A stretch of DNA of 64,000 bases from Glaciecola sp. GTDB lineage: Bacteria > Pseudomonadota > Gammaproteobacteria > Enterobacterales > Alteromonadaceae. Location: the NCBI GenBank assembly GCA_029246415.1, contig JAQWNF010000001.1, forward strand, positions 1-64,000, in the 5' to 3' direction. The notes beneath the pieces are model-generated. The model did not search any database and was not told the origin of the DNA. It worked only from the letters and a program-made list of their open reading frames with translations. A program made the translations under genes and the position numbers. Positions 9,824 to 18,251 of this stretch are shown here, one piece after another (positions within the stretch are counted from its first letter, which is position 1; every line of letters begins with the position of its first letter).

Positions 9824-9988
9824 ATGAATTTTTACGCTCTGGGTATTGAATTACTCGTTGGTAGTTTTATCTTACATCAATTGACGGTACGCAAAGCAAA
9901 ACAAGCTCAGTGGGCGTTTCCATTTTTGTTGGCAACATTCCCTGTATATTATTGGTTGTTAACATTAACGCCTCCTGCACATACATAA
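9824..9988 (+). CDS. Small membrane protein, 54 residues
   Basis: An ATG-started frame of 54 codons encodes two hydrophobic stretches (about residues 3-18, ALGIELLVGSFILH, and 30-48, WAFPFLLATFPVYYWLL) joined by a short basic loop with VRKAKQ. This layout suggests a two-span inner-membrane miniprotein with both ends outside. The ribosome site is weak. A perfect hairpin follows 10 bases after the stop, supporting a real transcript end. Function is unknown. Confidence 0.5.
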   Translation: MNFYALGIELLVGSFILHQLTVRKAKQAQWAFPFLLATFPVYYWLLTLTPPAHT

Positions 9989-9998
9989 GCGAATCAAA

Positions 9999-10033
9999 AA
10001 ACGTACACACAATATCAAACTGTGTGTACGTTT
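9999..10033. terminator. Bidirectional terminator
   Basis: A 13-bp perfect stem (AAACGTACACACA / TGTGTGTACGTTT) lies between the small membrane protein gene and the convergent lipoprotein gene. The A/T ends suit termination from either side. Confidence 0.75.
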
Positions 10034-10054
10034 ATATCGAGTAGCATTAAAGGC

Positions 10055-11839
10055 TTACTTTTCTGTAATTTCCCACACAGCCAAACTACCGCTAACTTCA
10101 TTTCCGACTAATAATAACGGTGCACTTGTAGGGCTATCTTCTGCTGGGACAAATACCAAGCTTTCAGGGGCTAAGTCACCAATCGCGTCATTAAAGTCTA
10201 AACCTTCAGTGATGTTTCGGTTATTGTAGTAATCAACAAAATCGACAGAGAAAGGGTTGGTGATATCAAATACCATGATCCCACCCATGCGTTCTAGGCC
10301 AACAAATGCATAGGTCTTATCTCCAACAGTACCAACGGTAATAGCTTCTGGCTCAGGGCCTTTGTTTTCTGAGCGATCATCACTGGCATTTTCATCATCC
10401 GTAGAGTTAAAACTGTTACCGTAAATTGCTGCAGTAATGCGTTCAAGTTGATCCGCAGAATCATACACGACGACACCATTTTGATCCCAAATCGTAAATG
10501 AACGAGCGCCATATGCTACGGCAATTTCATATTCACCCTCTGCATTGGTTGGCCCTGCTGAGGTCACTCTTAGATCACGCACGCGATCATCATCAGCTAA
10601 CACTTCAAAAGCACTACCAGGTGCCGCTGGTAAATCTTTGATTTTAAATTCATCGGTGTAGGCAAGACAGCTATCACCTGAATCGTAATCTTGACCATTG
10701 GCTGCAGTACAGGCTGCTTCATCGGCAACATCAAAGAAATACTCACGTGCATCACCCTCATTGGCTGTGACTAAGAAAGTCTGACCTTGCCATGAAAAAT
10801 TAGCAATCGAATCAGGTTGATAGGCGCCATATAAACCGCTGAACGAAGCAAAGCTTACACTGCCATCTTCTTGGCTATCGATTAATAAATCTTCCCAGCT
10901 TTTTAAGCCAAGACCAATAACCGAGACGCTGTTATCAGCTAAATCAACAATAGCTAAGCCGTTATTTTCCTGCAATGTGACATAAGCAGTAGTGTTGGTT
11001 GCACTGATATACTCAGGCTCTAGATCTTGTGCAACAGTGCTATTGATTGTAACTCCGTTGATAGTCCGCCCATTGGGAGTAGGGAATAACATACCTTGTG
11101 CTTCAAGTGTAGCTTGCTCGCCATTATATGCTGCAAACGTAATGGCTGTCGCAGTATCAGCTGGGACACCATCGGTCACCGTGATCACCGAAATAGATCC
11201 TTCGGGATCGATACTATAATCTTTGGCTGGTTCACCTTCATTAGCGACGAGCACTTTGCTGCCATCAGGGGTGAAAGTCACCATGTCAGGTAGATTACCG
11301 ACTTCAACCGCTTTGACAAATGCCGGTGCTTGGTTGTCTAAATTGTTATAAAACAATACGTAGCCATTATTTGCTTTGTCGTCTGCTGGTACCGCCACGG
11401 CCATAAGGTCACCTGAAATAGCAATAGATGTCATACCATCTAATGCGACTTCGCCAACCGCTGATTCAATGGTTAAGCGCGAAAATGTCAGTGAATTATC
11501 ATTGCTAGGGAGAGTGAGTGGTGTGGAATTCACACCTGAAATATCGATCATCGCTACAGTATTATCGGTGCTGTCGGTGGCATAGGCGACTTGCGTAGCT
11601 GCGTGATATTGCACTATCTCCGCTGCGCCACCGAGGTTTACGATTGCACGCGCGAGTAAATCTAATTCGATACCTGTTTTAGCGGCTTCGCCATCTGTGC
11701 CTGCAGGACCTTGTGTACCTGCTACGCCCGCTGGGCCTTGAATGCCAATGGCACCCGTTGAGCCATCTTCTCCATCCAAGGTGCATCCAGATAACAATAA
11801 TGCGCCAGATACAAGAAGACTAATTGTGGTTTTTTTCAT
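10055..11839 (-). CDS. Choice-of-anchor I lipoprotein with collagen-like N-terminal segment
   Basis: The 594-residue product starts with a lipoprotein signal ending in LLLSGC (lipidated Cys at about 19). A short collagen-like Gly-X-Y run of about eight triplets (about residues 27-50) with QGPAG repeats follows. The rest resembles the choice-of-anchor I beta-propeller family, with EIVQYHAATQVAYAT near 75, repeated DNTVAMIDIS-type blades, and a long acidic region with calcium-binding-like Asp-rich loops. Proteins of this group are surface or periplasmic and often sit near phosphatases; no phosphatase is nearby. It is likely anchored in the outer membrane. The gene stands alone and function is unproven. 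Confidence 0.75.
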   Translation of the reverse strand: MKKTTISLLVSGALLLSGCTLDGEDGSTGAIGIQGPAGVAGTQGPAGTDGEAAKTGIELDLLARAIVNLGGAAEIVQYHAATQVAYATDSTDNTVAMIDISGVNSTPLTLPSNDNSLTFSRLTIESAVGEVALDGMTSIAISGDLMAVAVPADDKANNGYVLFYNNLDNQAPAFVKAVEVGNLPDMVTFTPDGSKVLVANEGEPAKDYSIDPEGSISVITVTDGVPADTATAITFAAYNGEQATLEAQGMLFPTPNGRTINGVTINSTVAQDLEPEYISATNTTAYVTLQENNGLAIVDLADNSVSVIGLGLKSWEDLLIDSQEDGSVSFASFSGLYGAYQPDSIANFSWQGQTFLVTANEGDAREYFFDVADEAACTAANGQDYDSGDSCLAYTDEFKIKDLPAAPGSAFEVLADDDRVRDLRVTSAGPTNAEGEYEIAVAYGARSFTIWDQNGVVVYDSADQLERITAAIYGNSFNSTDDENASDDRSENKGPEPEAITVGTVGDKTYAFVGLERMGGIMVFDITNPFSVDFVDYYNNRNITEGLDFNDAIGDLAPESLVFVPAEDSPTSAPLLLVGNEVSGSLAVWEITEK

Positions 11840-11989
11840 ATGTTTTCCTAATGTGAGATTGTATTAATGTCTCAATATAGGAAAACAATATTATGTGACG
11901 AGGAGATTAAACTAGCATGACATTCGAGTTAAGTAACTATGACAGTTGTATGACTGCTCTCTGCCTTTTCTAATAAAGAGTGTAAAGGG

Positions 11990-12718
11990 CTAGACTCCCG
12001 TTGAACTCGATTTACTAGCGATTGCTTTTTCAAGCAATGATACTTTATCGCGAAGAGCAGTGTTACGTTGTTCTAAGATCGCGATTTTTTCGTTAATAAC
12101 GATATTCGCGTCCTGGCCATTTAACAAACCTTGTTTAATCGACTCGAGTTCCATACTCACGGATAAGACTTCATTTTTCGCAGAATTAAAATCATTTTGC
12201 AGCGCGTCAAATTTAGTGTCAGATGAAGCTAAGCCTTTATTCAGAGACTCAGTCACTGTATTCACATTGGATTGTGCTTGTGTGCGATTGTCTTCGACTA
12301 CTTTGGTTAAGTCTTTGATTTCAGACTGGTTTCGACGCCATGCAGAAGCCCAGAGCTTATCCATTTGTTGCCATAGTTCTTCTGAACGATTGGCCAGTTC
12401 GGTGACTTTTACTTGTAATGCGACGGTAGAATTACCCATCTCTTCGCCAGTTGCGGATAAACGGTTTTCTAATTCTACAATCCGAGCGGTTGCGCTTTGT
12501 AACGCCAATTGACTTTGTTGTTGGCTATATAATAAATAACCTGCTGCACCTGCAGATACCAATGCCAATAATAACGCACTAATCACTAAGCCGTGATTGC
12601 TAGCTTTGACTACAGTTGTAGCGGGAGGAGGCGTACCGTTTGGATTATGCGATTGTACGGAACGATCAGAGGCATCGATACGAATATTGGGTACATCATC
12701 AAAAGAATGTTGGCTCAT
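11990..12718 (-). CDS. Single-span membrane protein with long coiled coil
   Basis: I do not recognise an exact family. The 242-residue protein has a cytoplasmic N-terminal region (1-43, Pro/Asn/Ser-rich), one membrane helix (about 44-65, ISALLLALVSAGAAGYLLY) and then a heptad-patterned coiled coil (about 70-235) rich in Gln, Glu, Lys and Leu. Similar proteins occur in Shewanella and relatives as uncharacterised ATPase or SMC-like annotations, but no nucleotide-binding motif is visible. No Shine-Dalgarno precedes the ATG. Instead the start codon lies inside one arm of a 15-bp inverted repeat (12715-12803). It follows metY on the same strand at 91 bases. Confidence 0.7.
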   Translation of the reverse strand: MSQHSFDDVPNIRIDASDRSVQSHNPNGTPPPATTVVKASNHGLVISALLLALVSAGAAGYLLYSQQQSQLALQSATARIVELENRLSATGEEMGNSTVALQVKVTELANRSEELWQQMDKLWASAWRRNQSEIKDLTKVVEDNRTQAQSNVNTVTESLNKGLASSDTKFDALQNDFNSAKNEVLSVSMELESIKQGLLNGQDANIVINEKIAILEQRNTALRDKVSLLEKAIASKSSSTGV

Positions 12719-12803
12719 GGATATCTGTTATATAGAAAATGATTAACGCAATCATAATGTGTTTTGCGTTAAAAATCACTACGAAACAAACAGATATCCA
12801 TGA
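12715..12803 (-). promoter_or_regulatory. Nested inverted repeat covering a start codon
   Basis: TCATGGATATCTGTT (12715-12729) and its perfect complement AACAGATATCCATGA (12789-12803) flank an inner 9-bp stem TTAACGCAA / TTGCGTTAA (12743-12751, 12764-12772). Read on the minus strand, the second arm contains the ATG of the coiled-coil membrane protein gene, and the first arm starts 7 bases after the metY stop. In RNA the stem would hide the start region. It could also end or stabilise metY mRNA, but no clear U-run follows. Confidence 0.65.
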
Positions 12804-12809
12804 TTAAAA

Positions 12810-14093
12810 TTAGCTAACCGCTTTTTGGATGGCTTGTTCAACATCAGCAATAATATCGTCGATGTGTTCAATACCGACGGATATACGCACCAAGTCTTGT
12901 GAAACGCCAGCGCTGGCTAGTTCTTTTTCATCTAATTGGCGATGCGTGGTACTTGCAGGGTGACACGCCAATGATTTTGCATCACCGATATTGACTAAAC
13001 GTAGGATCATATCTAACGCATCGATAAATTTACCGCCAGCAGTAATCGGATCATTTGATTTGATACCGAAGCTGACAATTCCGGATGCTTTACCATGTGA
13101 CATTTTTTGACAGGTTGCATGATAACGACTGCTATCTAATCCCGCATAATTAACCCAGCTAACATGCTCGTGTTCACTTAAGTACTCCGCTAAGGCTTGA
13201 GCGTTATCACAATGACGTTCCATTCTCAAAGGTAAGGTTTCAAGACCTTGAAGTAATAAAAATGCGCTCTGAGGTGCTAATGCTGCACCTGTATTACGTA
13301 ATGGGACAACACGACAGCGGCCGATATACGCAGCAGGACCTAAGGCTTCGGTATACACCACGCCATGATAAGAAGGGTCTGGTTCATTTAATAATGGGAA
13401 ACGTGCTTTATTCGCGACCCAATCAAATCGACCTGAATCAATAATTGCACCTCCAATGGTTGTACCATGACCACCAATGTACTTAGTCAAAGAATGGATA
13501 ACAATATCGGCACCGTGCTCAAAAGGCCGGCATAATACGGGTGTTGCCACTGTGTTATCGACAATGACCGGAATACCAAAACTATGTGCGATGTCAGATA
13601 GCGCTTCAAGATCGACAACATTACCCGCTGGGTTACCGATAGACTCACAAAAAATAGCTTTGGTGTTGTCATCAATGAGCTCTGCTATCGTTGATAAGTC
13701 ATCAAACGAAGTCATGCGCACCTCTACGCCTTGACGTGGTAAGGTGTGTGCAAATAAATTATAGGTACCGCCATACAACTGACTGGTTGAGATAATATTG
13801 TCACCCACCTGAGTTAACGCTTGAATAGCATAGGTGATGGCTGCCATACCTGAAGATACACACAAGGCTGCAATACCACCTTCAATCGCAGCTAAACGTT
13901 CCTCTAACACATTGTTGGTCGGATTCATTATGCGAGAATAAATATTGCCAGGGACTTTTAAGTCAAACAGATCGGCACCGTGCTGAGTGTCGTCAAAGGT
14001 AAAAGACGTGGTTTGGTAAATAGGCACAGCGGCCGCTTTAGTCGTAGGATCAGACTTAAAGCCATGATGTAAGACTTTGGATTCGATTTTCAT
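12810..14093 (-). CDS. metY: O-acetylhomoserine sulfhydrylase (aminocarboxypropyltransferase)
   Basis: This is a Cys/Met-metabolism PLP enzyme of 427 residues, the length typical of MetY, which makes homocysteine from O-acetylhomoserine and sulfide. Visible motifs are YSRIMNPTNNVLEERLA near residue 50, SSGMAAITYAIQAL near 80, IVDNTVATP near 180 and the PLP-lysine segment SLTKYIGGHG near 200. The MetB/MetC branch of the family is shorter (about 385). No MetJ box was seen upstream. It forms a single gene in front of the coiled-coil membrane protein gene. Confidence 0.92.
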   Translation of the reverse strand: MKIESKVLHHGFKSDPTTKAAAVPIYQTTSFTFDDTQHGADLFDLKVPGNIYSRIMNPTNNVLEERLAAIEGGIAALCVSSGMAAITYAIQALTQVGDNIISTSQLYGGTYNLFAHTLPRQGVEVRMTSFDDLSTIAELIDDNTKAIFCESIGNPAGNVVDLEALSDIAHSFGIPVIVDNTVATPVLCRPFEHGADIVIHSLTKYIGGHGTTIGGAIIDSGRFDWVANKARFPLLNEPDPSYHGVVYTEALGPAAYIGRCRVVPLRNTGAALAPQSAFLLLQGLETLPLRMERHCDNAQALAEYLSEHEHVSWVNYAGLDSSRYHATCQKMSHGKASGIVSFGIKSNDPITAGGKFIDALDMILRLVNIGDAKSLACHPASTTHRQLDEKELASAGVSQDLVRISVGIEHIDDIIADVEQAIQKAVS

Positions 14094-14172
14094 GTGGTTG
14101 ATTTCCTAATAGTTGGGGAAAGTATTAGGCAAAGATAACGAATTATTAACAATCGTTTTGTACGACTTTGGT

Positions 14173-14209
14173 ATTATGGGTGTGCCTAAATCTTGGCGAC
14201 ACCCATAAT
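14173..14209 (-). other. Stable hairpin between the RMD1-like gene and metY
   Basis: ATTATGGGTGT and ACACCCATAAT form an 11-bp perfect stem with an inner GCC/GGC. It starts 16 bases after the stop of the upstream RMD1-like gene on the minus strand. No U-run follows, so it may be an imperfect terminator or a 3' stabiliser rather than a leader of metY. Confidence 0.5.
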
Positions 14210-14224
14210 TACCTTAATGGATTG

Positions 14225-15019
14225 TTAAAAGATTAGTTCTTTGGGAAAGAAATAAATCAAAATATCCACAGCAATAAGTACGATAATAATCCATTCTAAG
14301 AAAGCAGAATGCTTATGGTTTTGCTCTTGTGAAAGCATATCCAACAAGGTTTGAATCGTTTCTAGCTTGTGATTAAGTATATCTAAGCGCGGAGCTAATT
14401 CTAAATATTTTGAGCCTAATTGATAGATAGGTTCGTATTCTGGATAGTCCCAAAAAAACTCTGGCGTATCTAATAAATTAAAGTGCAAGATAATATCGCT
14501 ACTGGTAGCAAATAGCCGACCACGCAGTTTAGCCAATTCTTTGCGGTTTAACGGGATCTCACCAGTATGTGACAATGTTTTAGATAAATCTGTATTTTCT
14601 TGGATCACGCGCTGGGCTTGGTCTTCAAAAAATGACAATTTATAAGACTGAGCAAATGCATGACTTAACGCTAGGCGTGTTAGCGGCTCATTGTTAGGCA
14701 AGCTAATCACATCGTGTTTAATGCTCAACGGTGCATCGGTATTCAGTGTATATTTGTAATGTTCCAATGCGATTTTTTGTGCAGGTTCAACAATATAAGC
14801 CGCAATAGCATCAATAAATGATTCTCGGTCTGCCTGGGATACATTCCAACTAACAATGATCCCATAATCAAATAGCCAAATTTCGCCTTCATCGATCTGG
14901 ATCTGAAAAGCATCTCGATATTGTTGAGCGGAAAAATCGTTGAGTAATAATGGTTTTAATGACGCTAGTGCTAATTCGCGACCTAGCTGGCATAACGCAA
15001 TTGAATGATGCGTGTGCAT
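14225..15019 (-). CDS. RMD1/YagE family protein (DUF155)
   Basis: The 264-residue protein matches the RMD1/YagE family: an N-terminal part with EIWLFDYGIIVSWNVS near 47-62, a central helical segment with LSHAFAQSYKLSFFE near 130, and a C-terminal helical region with LRGRLFATSSDIILHFNLLDTPEFFWD-type sequence split across 185-212. The protein ends in one membrane helix (about 243-258, LEWIIIVLIAVDILIYFF). Eukaryotic members are mitochondrial membrane proteins; the bacterial role is unknown. It stands alone on the minus strand, followed by a hairpin. Confidence 0.8.
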   Translation of the reverse strand: MHTHHSIALCQLGRELALASLKPLLLNDFSAQQYRDAFQIQIDEGEIWLFDYGIIVSWNVSQADRESFIDAIAAYIVEPAQKIALEHYKYTLNTDAPLSIKHDVISLPNNEPLTRLALSHAFAQSYKLSFFEDQAQRVIQENTDLSKTLSHTGEIPLNRKELAKLRGRLFATSSDIILHFNLLDTPEFFWDYPEYEPIYQLGSKYLELAPRLDILNHKLETIQTLLDMLSQEQNHKHSAFLEWIIIVLIAVDILIYFFPKELIF

Positions 15020-15118
15020 GAATATTCCTTAATGTAAAAATGCATCATAATTATGGATGCAAATTCAAGGAATACAATAGAATAATACTAAAATAAATAA
15101 CAAAAAAATAATAAAAAA

Positions 15119-15161
15119 AACCGGTATCAATTTAGTGTTAGCTATATATCGATCACCGGTT
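15119..15161 (-). terminator. Terminator of kdgF
   Basis: On the minus strand AACCGGT pairs with ACCGGTT, extended by ATC/GAT past a one-base bulge, and is followed by eight T residues. It starts about 26 bases after the kdgF stop. Confidence 0.75.
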
Positions 15162-15187
15162 ATGGGTATTATGGCTTGACCTGAATA

Positions 15188-15544
15188 TTATTCTGGTGCG
15201 TCTAAGCCTTCAACGAAATCTTCACGTGGTGGGCTAAACACATCAATTAAGATCCCACCAGTAGGGCAGACCGCACCATGATCAACATGAGGTGGCACAA
15301 AGAAGCTATCGCCCGCTTTTAATACTTTGATTACACCATCAACATTGACGTGAAATTCACCTTCAACAACATGTGAAACTTGAGAATGACGGTGAGCATG
15401 GACATAACCTTCAGCGCCTTTATCAAACCAAATTTTCACAGCCATAACTTCATGGTTGTAACCTAACATTTGACGCTTTAAACCACCGCCAATATCTTCA
15501 ATTTCAGTTTCATTTCCAAATGAAAAATGTTCACTTTGACTCAT
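15188..15544 (-). CDS. kdgF: KdgF-type cupin (unsaturated uronate to keto-uronate conversion)
   Basis: A 118-residue single-domain cupin with the metal-site pattern HAHRHSQVSHVVEGEF (about 50-65) and GDSFFVPPHVDHGAV (about 77-91), ending SPPREDF, the C-terminal signature I associate with KdgF. KdgF speeds linearisation of 4,5-unsaturated monouronates from pectin and alginate to 5-keto-4-deoxyuronate-type products. The start at 15544 follows GAGGAATT. The promoter shares a 16-bp sequence with the adjacent dehydrogenase gene, supporting a shared uronate role. The polysaccharide cannot be decided from this gene alone. Confidence 0.8.
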   Translation of the reverse strand: MSQSEHFSFGNETEIEDIGGGLKRQMLGYNHEVMAVKIWFDKGAEGYVHAHRHSQVSHVVEGEFHVNVDGVIKVLKAGDSFFVPPHVDHGAVCPTGGILIDVFSPPREDFVEGLDAPE

Positions 15545-15638
15545 TATAAATTCCTCTTAATTGTGACGTAATCATTACCCAAAGTTAGGGTACAAAAACA
15601 AACCTAAAAACGTTTTATTTTATAAATGGTATGGTCAA

Positions 15639-15676
15639 AATTTAACCTTGAGACCTAATTTTGTCAACCAATTTAA
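15639..15676 (-). promoter_or_regulatory. kdgF promoter with shared operator
   Basis: On the minus strand, a consensus TTGACA (15662-15667) and TAAATT (15639-15644) are 17 bases apart. The -35 lies inside TTGTCAACCAATTTAA (15661-15676), which recurs exactly before the dehydrogenase gene. The site continues as ATTGACCAACAA, giving a second related half-site. The remainder of the 318-base gap between kdgF and the dehydrogenase gene holds only this promoter and the next terminator. Confidence 0.65.
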
Positions 15677-15784
15677 TTGACCAACAAGGGCAAGGATATA
15701 GCTGTATTTTTGACCAATACACATGTTACTAGTTATTATTTTATCTACTATGATAACCAGTAAAACGCAGGCTAGTATGTATAA

Positions 15785-15809
15785 AAAAGCCTCTACTATA
15801 GAGGCTTTT
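15785..15809 (-). terminator. Terminator of the beta-hydroxyacid dehydrogenase gene
   Basis: An 11-bp perfect stem (AAAAGCCTCTA / TAGAGGCTTTT) with a 3-base loop is followed on the minus strand by TTTAT, about 54 bases after the stop codon of the upstream gene. Confidence 0.85.
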
Positions 15810-15862
15810 AATATTTTTTGTATAAGCAGAAAAACTACTTATCGCAAAGGTAATCTATTGTA

Positions 15863-16747
15863 TTACTTCGCTAATTTAGTATTGAAGTAATCAAAAATTA
15901 CTGGCACATCGTTTTGACCAAGACCTGCATCAACAGCAGCTTGTAAGTTAGCAGATGTACCTTGTGCAATCAAAGACTCGCCACCTAGGTCTGAAACCAT
16001 TTGGTTAAAGTAACCAAGATCTTTATTAGCATTAGCAACAGAGAAACCTAATTTTTCTTCACCGTCGACAGCATAGAATTTAGTGAATTGCATGAATGGT
16101 GAGTTAGATGGACCTGCAGACATGATATCAAACAATTGTTGGCCATCAACGCCAGCAGCTTTAGCAACCGCAAATGCTTGAGACATAGCAGTAACCGTAG
16201 TCATACCAATAAAGTTATTAATTAACTTAGTTGTGTGACCTGCACCAAGTGCGCCAAGGTAGAATACGTTCTCGCCTTGTTCGTCAAGCACTGGCTTAAC
16301 TTTGTTAAAAGTATCAATATCACCAGCAGCCATAATGTTTAATAAACCATCTTTAGCGTGTGCAGGAGTACGACCTAAAGGAGCATCAATCATGCCAGCA
16401 CCTTTAGCAGCAAGATCAGCACCAATTTTACGTGTTGAATCTGGAATAGAAGTACCAAAATCAATAACTGTTTTGCCTTCACTAATACCGGCTAAAATAC
16501 CGTCTTCAGCATACATTACTAGTTCAACTACTTTTGACGTAGTAAGTGCTAGCATTACAATGTCACTTTTTTCAGCAAGTTCTTTACCTGAAGTTACTTC
16601 AGTAGCATTGCCACGAGCAATAACTTTAGCAACAGCATCTTTGTTAAGATCCATTACGTTTACTTGAAAACCGCGAGTTTGCAAGTTTTCAACCATGTTG
16701 CCGCCCATGAGGCCAAGGCCGATGAAACCTATAGTAGGTTTGGTCAT
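15863..16747 (-). CDS. Beta-hydroxyacid dehydrogenase family oxidoreductase, probable DEH reductase
   Basis: The 294-residue protein is of the 3-hydroxyisobutyrate dehydrogenase family: Rossmann motif GFIGLGLMGGNM (7-18), substrate-loop DAPLGRTPAHA (121-131), and the catalytic lysine K174 in GHTTKLINNF. A beta-hydroxyacid dehydrogenase acts as 4-deoxy-L-erythro-5-hexoseulose uronate (DEH) reductase in the Vibrio alginate pathway. The neighbouring kdgF and the shared promoter element make that reaction, producing 2-keto-3-deoxygluconate, the best guess. Tartronate semialdehyde reductase is the main alternative. The gene is a single transcription unit with its own terminator. Confidence 0.75.
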   Translation of the reverse strand: MTKPTIGFIGLGLMGGNMVENLQTRGFQVNVMDLNKDAVAKVIARGNATEVTSGKELAEKSDIVMLALTTSKVVELVMYAEDGILAGISEGKTVIDFGTSIPDSTRKIGADLAAKGAGMIDAPLGRTPAHAKDGLLNIMAAGDIDTFNKVKPVLDEQGENVFYLGALGAGHTTKLINNFIGMTTVTAMSQAFAVAKAAGVDGQQLFDIMSAGPSNSPFMQFTKFYAVDGEEKLGFSVANANKDLGYFNQMVSDLGGESLIAQGTSANLQAAVDAGLGQNDVPVIFDYFNTKLAK

Positions 16748-16831
16748 ATCTAACTCCTAAAATTTTTATTATGTATTTATCTGAGTGTGAGATTGATTCA
16801 CGTTGGCCTCAGAATCGCGTTTAACATGTGT

Positions 16832-16870
16832 ATACTAACCAATTATAGAAAATATTGTCAACCAATTTAA
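16832..16870 (-). promoter_or_regulatory. Dehydrogenase promoter with shared operator
   Basis: On the minus strand, a consensus TTGACA (16856-16861) and TAGTAT (16832-16837) are 18 bases apart. The -35 is inside TTGTCAACCAATTTAA (16855-16870), identical to the kdgF copy and at nearly the same distance from the start codon (108 against 117 bases). A repressor bound here would block polymerase. The rest of the 334-base gap (16748-17081) shows no gene. Confidence 0.65.
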
Positions 16871-17081
16871 CTGCAATTGGATAACCATAATTAGCTTGTT
16901 ATTTGAAAAGGTGTTGATACTGGTAATAAAAGTAATATATTACAATTAGTTACATATTGCTTTAAGGTGATGCCGCAACGCTATGAGGGCAAAAAAAATA
17001 AAGGTTAAACGTGCGAGATAGAGATAGTAGGACCGAAAATATCAGTAAGCGAACGATAATTATTCATTATCGCCTTCAATT

Positions 17082-18092
17082 CTATTTCCCAGATCGTTGT
17101 CCGCGCATTCTTTCACTTTGTTCTTGACGTTTTAATTCACGTCTTTCTTTGCGGTCTTTTTTACCAGGGGTTAATGAGCCATCTTTGAAGCTTTGCTTAC
17201 GTTTTGCTTTATCCGCAATTTTCTTAGCAGCAGCATCGCGCATCTCTTGTTTTTCAACCACTAACATCTCAGGGGTTTCTAATGTGATGCGGCCAATCTG
17301 CCCGGAAAGTAATTCAATGACCATCAACTCGCAGATTTTGTGCATGTTGACGCGCCCCCCCGACATGATTGCCCCGCGTTTTTTAGCCGCCATTTCTAAA
17401 AACTCAATTTCGGTGTCGGGTATTTCGTCTAGCTTATAACGTGCTTTAAGCAGCTCAGGATAGGATTTTATCAGATAATCTGCGGCATAAAAACCAACAT
17501 CGTCATATTCCATTGCGGTGTCTTTAACGGCTCCCGATGCGGCAAGGCGATAACCGGTATTAGGGTTTTCTAGTTTCGGCCACAAGACTCCGGGTGTGTC
17601 ATATAACACGATACCTGAGCCAAGATTAATGCGCTGCAAGTTCTTGGTTACAGCCGGTTCGTTACCTGTTTTAGCAATAACACGTTCAGCAAGTATATTG
17701 ATAAGTGTTGATTTACCAACATTAGGAATACCGATAATCATCGCAGTGATGTTTTTAATTGACGCATCTTTTTGCGCACATGTTTTACGAATAAGATCGA
17801 TTATTTGCTTACTTTTGTCAATGTTATCAGTGGTCGTGGTGATGGTCTTGATGCCACGTTCAGATTCTAAGTGCGTTTGCCAACGAGCAGTAATCTCAGG
17901 ATCGGCTAGATCCGCTTTATTAAGGATTTTAATACAAGGTTTATCACCGCGGATCTTGGCAATTTCTGGGTTTTCACTGGAGTAGGGGATACGTGCGTCG
18001 AGTACTTCAATCAAAATATCAACACTGTGAAAATTCTCTTTAATCTCTTTGAGAGTTTTATGCATGTGTCCGGGAAACCAATGAACTGCCAC
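17082..18092 (-). CDS. Circularly permuted ribosome-biogenesis GTPase (YlqF/RbgA type)
   Basis: The 336-residue protein has the permuted G-motif order of the YlqF/RbgA group: NKAD at 58-61 comes before GIPNVGKST at 121-129 and DTPG at 165-168. The N-terminus HWFPGHMHK is the family hallmark. RbgA proteins assist 50S assembly in Firmicutes; gammaproteobacterial relatives are less studied. The C-terminal 50 residues are strongly basic (KKxxRKERRELKRQ-type), suitable for rRNA contact. It stands alone, followed by a short gap to the dehydrogenase promoter. Confidence 0.88.
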   Translation of the reverse strand: MAVHWFPGHMHKTLKEIKENFHSVDILIEVLDARIPYSSENPEIAKIRGDKPCIKILNKADLADPEITARWQTHLESERGIKTITTTTDNIDKSKQIIDLIRKTCAQKDASIKNITAMIIGIPNVGKSTLINILAERVIAKTGNEPAVTKNLQRINLGSGIVLYDTPGVLWPKLENPNTGYRLAASGAVKDTAMEYDDVGFYAADYLIKSYPELLKARYKLDEIPDTEIEFLEMAAKKRGAIMSGGRVNMHKICELMVIELLSGQIGRITLETPEMLVVEKQEMRDAAAKKIADKAKRKQSFKDGSLTPGKKDRKERRELKRQEQSERMRGQRSGK

Positions 18093-18251
18093 TATACCTA
18101 TCCTGTAAAAATTTCTGAGGGCAGATTATACTTTATTTTAGTGTTGGAGGTGATAGATAATTTGTGCAGGCGATTTCAGATATTGGAGAAGTAGGCGTGA
18201 ATCTATGAAATCTGGTATATTTATGTTCCAGTTATCAAAATAAAGTTAATT

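Noticed and set aside
16931-16944. AGTAATATATTACA as a possible HexR site before the dehydrogenase gene
   Set aside because: The arms and spacing do not fit TGTARTnnnAYTACA, and it lies about 185 bases from the gene, beyond the better promoter.
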